Positions 24,501 to 34,485 of a DNA stretch of 64,000 nt are shown here, in pieces. Both the position numbers and the translations under genes were made by a program. The DNA lies in contig OW121742.1 of the NCBI GenBank assembly GCA_933228675.1, positions 113,889,156-113,953,155 of the forward strand, read 5' to 3'. Under the pieces are notes generated by a model. That model saw only the letters and a list, made by a program, of their open reading frames with translations. It did no database searches and was not told the origin of the DNA. Position 1 is the stretch's first letter. Each line of letters opens with the position of its first letter. The stretch comes from Stomorhina lunata (taxonomy: Eukaryota; Arthropoda; Insecta; Diptera; Rhiniidae).

Positions 24501-26850
24501 TTCCTATTTTTATAGGAAATTTTTCAAAAATTTCCTATTTTTATAGGAAATTTTTCAAAAATTTCCTATTTTTATAGGAAATTTTTCAAAAATTTCCTAT
24601 TTTTATAGGAAATTTTTCAAAAATTTCCTATTTTTATAGGAAATTTTTCAAAAATTTCCTATTTTTATAGGAAATTTTTCAAAAATTTCCTATTTTTATA
24701 GGAAATTTTTCAAAAATTTCCTATTTTTATAGGAAATTTTTCAAAAATTTCCTATTTTTATAGGAAATTTTTCAAAAATTTCCTATTTTTATAGGAAATT
24801 TTTCAAAAATTTCCTATTTTTATAGGAAATTTTTCAAAAATTTCCTATTTTTATAGGAAATTTTTCAAAAATTTCCTATTTTTATAGGAAATTTTTCAAA
24901 AATTTCCTATTTATATAGGAAATTTTTCAAAAATTTCCTATTTTTATAGGAAATTTTTCAAAAATTTCCTATTTTTATAGGAAATTTTTCAAAAATTTCC
25001 TATTTTTATAGGAAATTTTTCAAAAATTTCCTATTTTTATAGGAAATTTTTCAAAAATTTCCTATTTTTATAGGAAATTTTTCAAAAATTTCCTATTTTT
25101 ATAGGAAATTTTTCAAAAATTTCCTATTTTTATAGGAAATTTTTCAAAAATTTCCTATTTTTATAGGAAATTTTTCAAAAATTTCCTATTTTTATAGGAA
25201 ATTTTTCAAAAATTTCCTATTTTTACAGGAAATTTTTCAAAAATTTCCTATTTTTATAGGAAATTTTTCAAAAATTTCCTATTTTTATAGGAAATTTTTC
25301 AAAAATTTCCTATTTTTATAGGAAATTTTTCAAAAATTTCCTATTTTTATAGGAAATTTTTCAAAAATTTCCTATTTTTATAGGAAATTTTTCAAAAATT
25401 TCCTATTTTTATAGGAAATTTTTCAAAAATTTCCTATTTTTATAGGAAATTTTTCAAAAATTTCCTATTTTTATAGGAAATTTTTCAAAAATTTCCTATT
25501 TTTATAGGAAATTTTTCAAAAATTTCCTATTTTTTTAGGAAATTTTTCAAAAATTTCCTATTTTTATAGGAAATTTTTCAAAAATTTCCTATTTTTATAG
25601 GAAATTTTTCAAAAATTTCCTATTTTTATAGGAAATTTTTCAAAAATTTCCTATTTTTATAGGAAATTTTTCAAAAATTTCCTATTTTTATAGGAAATTT
25701 TTTAAAATTTTCCTATTTTTATAGGAAATTTTTAAAAAATTTCCTATTTTTATAGGAAATTTTTCAAAAATTTCCTATTTTTATAGGAAATTTTTCAAAA
25801 ATTTCCTATTTTTATAGGAAATTTTTAAAAATTTTTCAAAAATTTCCTATTTTTATAGGAAATTTTTCAAAAATTTCCTATTTTTATAGGAAATTTTTCA
25901 AAAATTTCCTATTTTTATAGGAAATTTTTCAAAAATTTCCTATTTTTATAGGAAATTTTTCAAAAATTTCCTATTTTTATAGGAAATTTTTCAAAAATTT
26001 CCTATTTTTATAGGAAATTTTTCAAAAATTTCCTATTTTTATAGGAAATTTTTCAAAAATTTCCTATTTTTATAGGAAATTTTTCAAAAATTTCCTATTT
26101 TTATAGGAAAATTTTCAAAAATTTCCTATAAAAATAGGAAATTTTTCAAAAATTTCCTATTTTTATAGGAAATTTTTCAAAAATTTCCTATTTTTATAGG
26201 AAATTTTTCAAAAATTTCCTATTTTTATAGGAAATTTTTCAAAAATTTCCTATTTTTATAGGAAATTTTTCAAAAATTTCCTATTTTTATAGGAAATTTT
26301 TCAAAAATTTCCTATTTTTATAGGAAATTTTTCAAAAATATCCTATTTTTATAGGAAATTTTTCAAAAATATCCTATTTTTATAGGAAAATTTTCAAAAA
26401 TTTCCTATTTTTATAGGAAATTTTTTAAACATTTTTTATTTTTATAGGAAATTTTTTAAAAATTTCCTATTTTCAAAGGAATTTTTTTAAAAATTTATTA
26501 TTTTTATAGGAAAATTTTTAAAAATTTCTTATTTTTATAGGAAAATTTTTAAAAATTTCTTGTTTTTATAGGAAAATTTTTAAAAATTTCTTAGTTTTAT
26601 AGGAATTTTTTCAAAAATTTCCTATTTTTATAGGAAATTTTTCAAAAATGTCCTATTTTTATAAGAAATTTTTAAAAATTTCCTATTTTTATAGAAAATT
26701 TTTCAAAAATTTCCTATTTTTATATTTATATTTATTTATATTTATTTATGTTTATATTATTTATTTATATTTTTTATTTATATTTTTTTGATAGGAAATT
26801 TTTCAAAAAGTTCCTATTTTTATAAGAAATTTAAAAAAAAAATTTATATT
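21563..26850 (-). repeat. Large family-1 31-bp array, reverse arm
   Basis: About 165 units with central C and TTTTT. One unit at about 26,120-26,150 carries the AAAAA form of the second dyad inside the reverse block. Units become diverged after about 26,330 and end in a degenerate TTTATATT-rich stretch at 26,720-26,850. With 17,264-21,562 this forms a near-palindrome with arms of more than 4 kb. Confidence 0.96.
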
Positions 26851-27189
26851 TTTATATGAAATTTTTACCCTGACTTGCATAAAGATGTGTTCCCGTCCTA
26901 TCACAAGAATTATTAATAAAAAAGTAATTATAAACAATAATTTTTTGAGATATGAAAGAATTAAATATTTTGTTATGATTAGAGTCAAAATTATCAGTCA
27001 TAAATTTTGATAAAACGTTAATTTTGTCATGTATATTTTATAATTAGAGGCCATTTCCAAACTGGGAGATACGGTTTGGAAATTTTTTAAAGGAGATTTT
27101 ATGATTTGGTAAGTAAGGAAATTATGTAAAAGGTCATTTCCTTTACGTGCCCTCCCTCACTTATTTACTTGTTACACGAAAACGAAGCT
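26851..27189. other. AT-rich spacer, nothing firmly recognised
   Basis: A minus-strand frame at 26,988-26,803 has a hydrophobic run but opens with TTG and has an in-frame TGA just upstream. I do not call it a gene. Confidence 0.4.
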
Positions 27190-27290
27190 TTACAGACCTT
27201 GTTCGCCTTTTTGTGGGAATTCGGGAGTTTTTTGTTTGAAAAAGGGATTTATTTTAACGGCATCGTATTCGAAACCTTGTGGGCTATTAA
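27190..27290 (-). other. Candidate short exon (PQGFEYDAVKINP...GEQG)
   Basis: A minus-strand open stretch of about 30 codons is flanked by an acceptor-like TTAATAG and a donor-like CAAG/GTCTGT. It ends in GEQG. GalNAc-transferases have a G-x-G-E-x-G-like motif before the catalytic domain, and the implied splice phase (1) agrees with the acceptor at 17,076. It could be an upstream exon of the 15.6-17.1 kb gene, or chance. The family segment normally following GExG would still be missing. Confidence 0.22.
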
Positions 27291-27532
27291 GGTGTCAAAA
27301 TTCTTTGAGATACCTCTATTTGTCTTTAAGTTATTTCAATTTAAGTTTAAGTTTTTGTTATTATGATGATTTTTCTTAGCATTAACTAATTTTTGGCCTA
27401 ATGTGCGACCTACTCTAAAAACTTGTTTATTTGCATTAACAAATAAAACCTTAAGGTAAATTATGTTAATTTTGTTAACATAATAAGTTTTTACAAAAAA
27501 CAAACAAAATTTCTCAAGTAATTAAAGAGAAT

Positions 27533-27538
27533 TTTATT
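27533..27538 (-). promoter_or_regulatory. Poly(A) signal AATAAA of the first sulfotransferase
   Basis: AATAAA on the minus strand lies about 175 bases past the stop of the gene ending at 27,713. Motif call only. Confidence 0.45.
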
Positions 27539-27712
27539 AAATAACAAAATAAATTAACTAAAGATTAAGATTTTTAAAGCAAAACAAAATTTGCAAAATT
27601 TTGTTTTAACTAAATTTTTTTGAAAATCATAAGACAAGGCGAAATCATTAGAGATCTTTCACGAAATTCCTTAGGACTCCCAACAAATGCCTTCATTCCT
27701 AAACAATTTACT

Positions 27713-30700
27713 TTAAAGTTGACCAAAAATATCCTCTTCCTTAAGTCCATGTTTGCTCAAATACTCCTCAGTCCATTTATCAACTTTAGCCTGTAGTTCT
27801 GGGGTCAGTTCATCCTTAAAGGAGCCCACAATGCCACGCCTCATAAATCTGGTTTATAAAGAACAAAATTTAGTAAAATATAGGAAATTTAGTAAAATCA
27901 GGAAAAACTTACTGGAAATTTTGGTCTTTAACGTTCATATTCTCGAAAAGTAGGCCAGTGATATTGGTCTGCTTGTTATCTAAAAAAAGCCAAGTCAAAA
28001 TATAGTCCAAACTACAGTTTCAAGTACCCAAAATGTATAAATATAGGCTAATTTCCTTATCATTACCTTTCATGCTATCAAACGCCAAATGTTTAAGCAG
28101 TATTTTCATTTCTTCCTTGGTCAACTGTGGCCTCTCGAGGAAGGTACATAATCTTTGTAATACTCCCGATAAGTCTCGTTTCATTTCTTCGTAGGTTACA
28201 AAGAATATAAAGGGTTCGTTACGCATCTTCCAGAAGTCTACAATATGGGTCCAGAAGTGGGTGTAGATGATTTCGTTGTTCAGAAAGTCATCGACGTAGT
28301 CCGCGAAATTATCACCGCGCCACATATCAAGCTTGGTGACAAAGTGGTAGGAGGAGACAATGACATCTTTAACATTGCGGGCGACATAGATCATCTGGAA
28401 GAGAAATATCATTTTAAGACTTTAAGAGATAAACTAAGACATGGACTAAGATATAGACTAAGACATATACTAAGACATAGACTAAGACATAGGCTAAGAC
28501 ATAGACTAAGACATAGACTAAGTCATAGACTAAGACATAGGCTAAGACATAGACTAAGACATAGACTAAGACATAGACTAATACATAGACTAAGACATAG
28601 ACTAAGTCATAGGAAAAGACATAGACAAAGACATAGGAAAAGACATAGGCCACGGCATAGACTAAGACATAGACTAAGAAATAGAGTAAGACATAAACTT
28701 AGATATGGACTAAGACATAGACTAAGATATAGACTAAGTCAAAGACTAAGACATAGACAAAGACATAGACTAAGACATAGACTAAGACATAGACTAAGAC
28801 ATAGACTAAGACATAGACTAAGACATAGACTAAGATATAGACTAAGACATAGACTAAGACATAGACTAGGACATAGACTAAGACATAGACTAAGACATAG
28901 ACTAAGACATAGACTAAGACATAGACTAAGACATAGACTAAGACATAGACTAAGACATAGACTAAGACATAGACTAAGACATAGACTAAGACATAGACTA
29001 AGACATAGACTAAGACATAGACTAAGACATAGACTAAGACATAGACTAAGACATAGACTAAGACATAGACTAAGACATAGACTAAGACATAGACTAAGAC
29101 ATAGACTAAGACATAGACTAAGACATAGACTAAGACATAGACTAAGACATAGACTAAGACATAGACTAAGACATAGACTAAGACATAGACTAAGACATAG
29201 ACTAAGACATAGACTAAGACATAGACTAAGACATAGACTAAGACATAGACTAAGACATAGACTAAGACATAGACTAAGACATAGACTAAGACATAGACTA
29301 AGACATAGACTAATACATAGACTAAGTCATAGGAAAAGACATAGACTAAGACATAGGAAAAGACATAGGCCACGGCATAGACTAAGACATAGGCTAAGAA
29401 ATAGACTTAGACATAAACTTAGATATAGACTAAGACATAGACTAAGACATAGACTAAGTCAAAGACTAAGACATAGACTAAGACATAGACTAAGACATAG
29501 ACTAAGACATAGACTAAGACATAGACTAAGACATAGACTAAGACACATACTAAGACATAGACTAAGACATAGACTAAGACATAGACTAAGACATAGACTA
29601 AGACATAGACTAAGACATAGACTAAGTCAAAGACTAAGACATAGACTAAGACATAGACTAAGACATAGTCTAAGACATAGACTAAGACATAGACTAAGAC
29701 ATAGACTAAGACATAGACTAAGACATAGACTAAGACATAGACTAAGACATAGACTAAGCCAAAGACTAAGACATAGACTAAGACATAGACTAAGACATAG
29801 ACTAAGACATAGACTAAGACATAGACCAAGACATAGACTAAGTCAAAGACTAAGTCAAAGACTAAGACATAGACTAAGACATAGACTAAGACATATACTA
29901 AGACATAGACTAAGACATAGACTAAGATATAGACTAAGACATAGACTAAGACATAGACTAAGACATAGACTAAGACATAGACTAAGTCAAAGACTAAGAC
30001 ATAGACTAAGACATAGACTAAGACATAGACTAAGACATGGACTAAGACATAGACTAAGACATAGACTAAGGCATAGACTAAGACATAGACTAAGACTAAG
30101 ACATAGACTAAGACATAGATTAAGACATAGACTAAGACATAGACTAAGACATAGACTAAGACATAGACTAAGACATAGACTAAGGCATAGACTAAGACAT
30201 AGACTAGACATAGACTAAGACATAGACTAAGACATAGACTAAGACATAGACTAAGACATAGACTAAGACATAGACTAAGACATAGACTAAGACATAGACT
30301 AAGGCATAGACTAAGACATAGACTAAGACATAGACTAAGACATAGATTAAGACAAAGACTAAGACATAGACTAAGACATAGACTAAGGCATAGACTAAGA
30401 CATAGACTAAGACATAGACTAGACATAGACTAAGACATAGACTAAGACATAGACTAAGACATAGACTAAGACATAGACTAAGACATAGACTAAGAAATAG
30501 ACTAAGACATAGACTAAGACATAGACTAAGACGTAGACTAAGACATAGACTAAGACATAGACTAAGACATAGACTAAGACATAGACTAAGACATAGACTA
30601 AGACATAGACTAAGACATAGACTAAGACGTAGACTAAGACGTAGACTAAGACATAGACTAAGACATAGACTAACACATAGACTAAGACATATACTAAGAC

Positions 30701-31353
30701 ATGTACTAAGATATAGACTAATACATAGACTAAGACATAGACTAAGACAAAGACTATGATATAGACTAAGATATAGACTAAGACATCGACTAAGAAATAG
30801 ACAAAGTCAAAAATTTTATTTGTTTTGGATTTCGATGCGGTGGACCTACCTTTTGCTTTTTCTCCCATATTTGTAGGGGCAATAGATTAGCAGGCAAATG
30901 GGTCTTAATCAAGCGAGGATTATCCAAAGTTTTGCACAAAGCTATGGGATCTACAGGATTAGGGGAGATACCTGCAAATCTAAAAATAAAATTTGTATAT
31001 AAAAAATTAAAAAAACTAAAAATTGCCACTCACTCTAAAAACGGACTTCTTATCATCACCACGGTCTCTTGACCCTTTTTATAATCCAAATTATTCATTA
31101 ACAACCAGGCACATTCCTGCATCCAGGTAGTTCCACACTTCATAAAGGTCACTATGTAAACATCTTCTTTGCGCACTTCAAAATTCAAAACATCATCCAT
31201 TATTTCATCGAACTTTTCGGGTAGGGTACACCATGTCTCCGACCAATTTTTCTTGAGCGGAATATTTTTGACTTCGCAGGCATATTCTTTCATTGGATAG
31301 GGCAAGCGGGCCTTAGAGGCTTCTGTGGTTATGGCACGAGACTTTAAAATCAT
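27713..31353 (-). CDS. Cytosolic sulfotransferase (St-type), gene 1 of 4
   Basis: Predicted PAPS-dependent sulfotransferase acting on small hydroxyl or amine acceptors. Five exons: 31,353-31,034, 30,979-30,850, 28,394-28,067, 27,979-27,913 and 27,848-27,713. They sum to 981 nt (326 residues) with all GT-AG junctions in frame (phases 2,0,1,2). PAPS 5'-phosphosulfate loop TFMKCGTTW at 69-77 (canonical form TYPKSGTTW; Pro is Met here), catalytic-type His in KTHLP (H134), 3'-phosphate site YVARNVKDVIVS with R156 and S164, C-terminal FMRRGIVG. The length fits the family. Start: an in-frame TTG lies 7 codons upstream but the first ATG is at 31,353 and aligns with the paralogue at 40,995. Intron 2 (2.46 kb) is almost wholly a 12-bp minisatellite, and an inverted copy lies about 460 bp upstream of the start. 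It is divergent to the 34,486 gene. The acceptor substrate cannot be told from sequence. Confidence 0.93.
28425..30805 (+). repeat. 12-bp minisatellite inside intron 2 of sulfotransferase 1
   Basis: The unit is AGACATAGACTA, about 198 copies, itself two similar 6-mers (AGACAT, AGACTA). Because 12 is a multiple of 3 and few copies make stops, long spurious frames appear (HRLR, YVLV and LCLS repeats). A variant-rich block around 28,580-28,750 recurs at about 29,300-29,465, exactly 720 bp (60 units) away, marked by GGCCACGGC at 28,648 and 29,368. Confidence 0.97.
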
Positions 31354-31817
31354 TTTGTGTCGAAAATTTCTCAACTCAATCGATGTTGAACGCCTAATGG
31401 TCTAATATGAACTGATTTTATTATGTTTAGGCTTTTTTGAAGTAAACATAAACATTTTTGGGTCATACGCATGTATGTATATTTGGGTATATGCTGATTT
31501 CTATAATTTGCTTGTCATTCGTTCGTTATCTGTCTAAGGTTCGAAATTATGAAGAGATTTTGTAGTTTTGGTGAACGTGTGAATTAGTTTTTTTTTTGTT
31601 TATTAATTTAAGTTCTCTCATATTTTTCAATTCGCATAATGCCGTCAGAGTTGGCCTATCTATTACCGGTGTTGTTTGTATTCAAAACAGTTGCGATTAG
31701 ATAGCTACAATCGTTTTGGAATCGGTTTGAAAAATAAACGAACAAAAATAATTTGTTTATAAGTAGTTCATATCGAAGAAATCTCAATAAAGTTTATCAT
31801 TTAGCCCAATACTATTA

Positions 31818-33432
31818 CTTATGTCTTAGTCTATGCCTTAGTCTATGTCTTAGTCTATGTCTTAGTTTATGTCTTAGTCTATGTCTTAGTCTATGTCTTA
31901 GTCTATGTCTTAGTCTATGTCTTAGTCTATGTCTTAGTCTATGTCTTAGTCTATGTCTTAGTCTATGTCTTAGTCTATGTCTTAGTCTATGTCTTAGTCT
32001 ATGTCTTAGTCTATGTCTTAGTCTATGTCTTAGTCTATGTCTTGGTCTATGTCTTAGTCTATGTCTTAGTCTATGTCTTAGTCTATGTCTTAGTCTATGT
32101 CTTAGTCTATGTCTTAGTCTATGTCTTAGTCTATGTCTTAGTCTATGTCTTAGTCTATGTCTTAGTCTATGTCTTAGTCTATGTCTTAGTCTATGTCTTA
32201 GTCTATGTCTTAGTCTATGTCTTAGTCTATGTCTTAGTCTATGTCTTAGTCTATGTCTTAGTCTATGTCTTAGTCTATGTCTTAGTCTATGTCTTAGTCT
32301 ATGTCTTAGTCTATGTCTTAGTCTATGTCTTAGTCTATGTCTTAGTCTATGTCTTAGTCTATGTCTTAGTCTATGTCTTAGTCTATGTCTTAGTCTATGT
32401 CTTAGTCTATGTCTTAGTCTATGTCTTAGTCTATGTCTTAGTCTATGTCTTAGTCTATGTCTTAGTCTATGTCTTAGTCTATGTCTTAGTCTATGTCTTA
32501 GTCTATGTCTTAGTCTATGTCTTAGTCTATGTCTTAGTCTATGTCTTAGTCTATGTCTTAGTCTATGTCTTAGTCTATGTCTTAGTCTATGTCTTAGTCT
32601 ATGTCTTAGTCTATGTCTTAGTCTATGTCTTAGTCTATGTCTTAGTCTATGTCTTAGTCTATGTCTTAGTCTATGTCTTAGTCTATGTCTTAGTCTATGT
32701 CTTAGTCTATGTCTTAGTCTACGTCTTAGTCTATGTCTTACTCTATGTCTTAGTCTATGTCTTAGTCTATGTCTTAGTCTATGTCTTAGTCTATGTCTTA
32801 GTCTATGTCTTAGTCTATGTCTTAGTCTATGTCTTAGTCTATGTCTTAGTCTATGTCTTAGTCTATGTCTTAGTCTATGTCTTAGTCAATGTCTTAGTCT
32901 ATGTCTTAGTCTATGTCTTAGTCTATGTCTTAGTCTATGTCTTAGTCTATGTCTTAGTCTATGTCTTAGTCTATGTCTTAGTCTATGTCTTAGTCTATGT
33001 CTTAGTCTATGTCTTAGTCTATGTCTTAGTCTATGTCTTAGTCTATGTCTTAGTCTATGTCTTAGTCTATGTCTTAGTCTATGTCTTAGTCTATATATTA
33101 GTCTATGTCTTAGTCTATGTCTTAGTCTATGTCTTAGTCTATGTCTTAGTCTATGTCTTAGTCTATGTCTTAGTCTATGTCTTAGTCTATGTCTTAGTCT
33201 ATGTCTTAGTCTATGTCTTAGTCTATGTCTTAGTCAATGTCTTTGACTTAGTCTATGTCTATGTCTTAGTCTATGTCTTAGTCTTTGACTTAGTCTATGT
33301 CTTAGTCTATGTATTAGTCTATTTCTTAGTATATGTCTTAGTCTATGTCCTAGTCTATGTCTTACTCTATGTATTAGTCTACATCTAAGTCTGTGCCTTG
33401 GTCTTTGGGTTAGTCTATGTCTGAGTCTTACT
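31818..33432 (-). repeat. 12-bp minisatellite in inverted orientation, upstream of sulfotransferase 1
   Basis: TCTTAGTCTATG units, about 134 copies, very uniform from 31,860 to 33,230 and variable at the right edge. This is the reverse complement of the intron array. It also shares the AAGTCAAAGACTAAG variant (33,235-33,295 here; 29,450-29,990 there). It occupies much of the shared upstream region of two divergent sulfotransferase genes. Confidence 0.97.
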
Positions 33433-33439
33433 CAACTCG

Positions 33440-34300
33440 TTTTTAACGATTCCAGCTAATAAAAGTTTGTAATACTCAATTGTTTTTAGGTCCGGGGATA
33501 CCTTAACATACATTAAAATTTGAAGTATTGGGAACAGTGCTCCGCCCTGCTCCTATCCCTCTTCATTTTGACTAAGAAGTTTCGCATCAATTGAAACTTT
33601 TCCTATTCATATTCTACTTTCTTTCTTAAATGAAAAATCAAAACTTTGGTTGTACTAAATTTAGTGACGCTACCCCTAATTTTTTCGAAGATACTGTGAT
33701 TTATTTTTTCTTTGAAGGGATGGAGTTCCCCCTTCTTCTATAGTGTCTGTTTTTAACCATTTTTTACCTTCTTGTGCAAAGTTTAAAGCCTCAACCTTCA
33801 TAAATTCTTAAAGTTCTATCGGATAAACATTTTATTTGTTGGGGGAGAAAATTCCTCTGCTCCGCTGTTTCAAAATTTGTTGAAAATACTGCCATTGTTC
33901 AAAACGTCTGTTGTTTAGCGTTTTAAAGCTCTACACTACAGAGATACACCAAAATATTAGAATAAACAAAGGGGGGGTAACTCCCCCTGCCCCGCTCGTA
34001 TTCATTTTTGTCTTAAATAGTTAAATTAGTAAACAAATTACTTTGTGTTGCATTTTAAGTTTCTAACTTTTCTATATCTATTACATATAACATTGTAAGC
34101 CCTTGGTTTTGCACCCGCTTTTCTGTTCCCTTCCCGGGTCGCTGAAATCTTTTAATCGCTATTTGTGCTCAAACAAACAAACATTTAAATACTTTTACGA
34201 AAAATACAATGTATATTATATATAGATATGGATTTGCACTCAAAAATGAATTTGTTAAAAATATCAGCCCTACGTGGTCTCAATATCTAAATAAACTTAT
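33440..34300. repeat. Degenerate tandem repeat, about 130-150 bp, GC-rich core in AT-rich DNA
   Basis: Cores such as GCTCCGCCCTGCTCC (33,539), GGAGTTCCCCC (33,722), CTCTGCTCCGCTG (33,853) and CCCCCTGCCCCGCTCG (33,983) recur with similar flanks (AAAGCTCTA, AATACTG). They look like decayed monomers of a non-coding repeat. No protein is recognised. Confidence 0.45.
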
Positions 34301-34374
34301 CAATAAAAAAAACTTTAGATCGTTATAATTAAAAAGCAAAAGTACAAAAACGTGCAAATCTAGACATTTTTTAA

Positions 34375-34380
34375 TCAGTT
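34375..34380 (+). promoter_or_regulatory. Possible initiator TCAGTT of sulfotransferase 2
   Basis: This matches the arthropod initiator consensus TCAGTY and would give a 5' UTR of about 110 nt. No TATA box or downstream element is obvious at the standard distance, so this is only a motif match. Confidence 0.25.
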
Positions 34381-34485
34381 GCTAAAAGTTTTTAGTTTCA
34401 AAATTTTAGTAGTGAAATATTAATTGAAGAGAAGACATCATAGTTGAGCTTCCAGAATAGTAAAGACAAAGTTTGATTATAAATA

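Noticed and set aside
1..26850. Possible CRISPR-like regular repeats
   Set aside because: The units are contiguous with no unique spacers, the DNA is eukaryotic, and no cas genes are present.
1..26850. Telomeric or centromeric identity of the arrays
   Set aside because: No telomeric retroelement or known centromere satellite is recognised. Genes lie directly beside and between the arrays, so position on the chromosome cannot be inferred.
26803..26988. Hydrophobic minus-strand frame as the missing membrane anchor of the GalNAc-transferase
   Set aside because: It begins with TTG, has an in-frame TGA just upstream and no nearby acceptor. AT-rich DNA readily gives hydrophobic frames, and its splice phase at GTAAAA does not fit the exon at 17,075.
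28245..30218. Long open frame giving an Arg/His/Leu-repeat protein (HRLR)n on the plus strand
   Set aside because: It is an artefact of a 12-bp (four-codon) minisatellite lying in an intron. The reading frame is open because the unit lacks stops, and the same array is open in other frames and on the other strand.
28414..30868. Minus-strand (YVLV)n and (CLSL)n frames
   Set aside because: Same 12-bp array. They overlap intron 2 of the sulfotransferase and carry no independent coding evidence.
31354..31374. Upstream extension of sulfotransferase 1 by seven codons
   Set aside because: The first codon is TTG. The ATG at 31,353 matches the start of the neighbouring paralogue better.
31753..33388. 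Plus-strand (LCLS)n and (YVLV)n frames upstream of the sulfotransferase
   Set aside because: Translation of the inverted 12-bp array. Hydrophobic repeat peptides of this kind are expected from the repeat alone.
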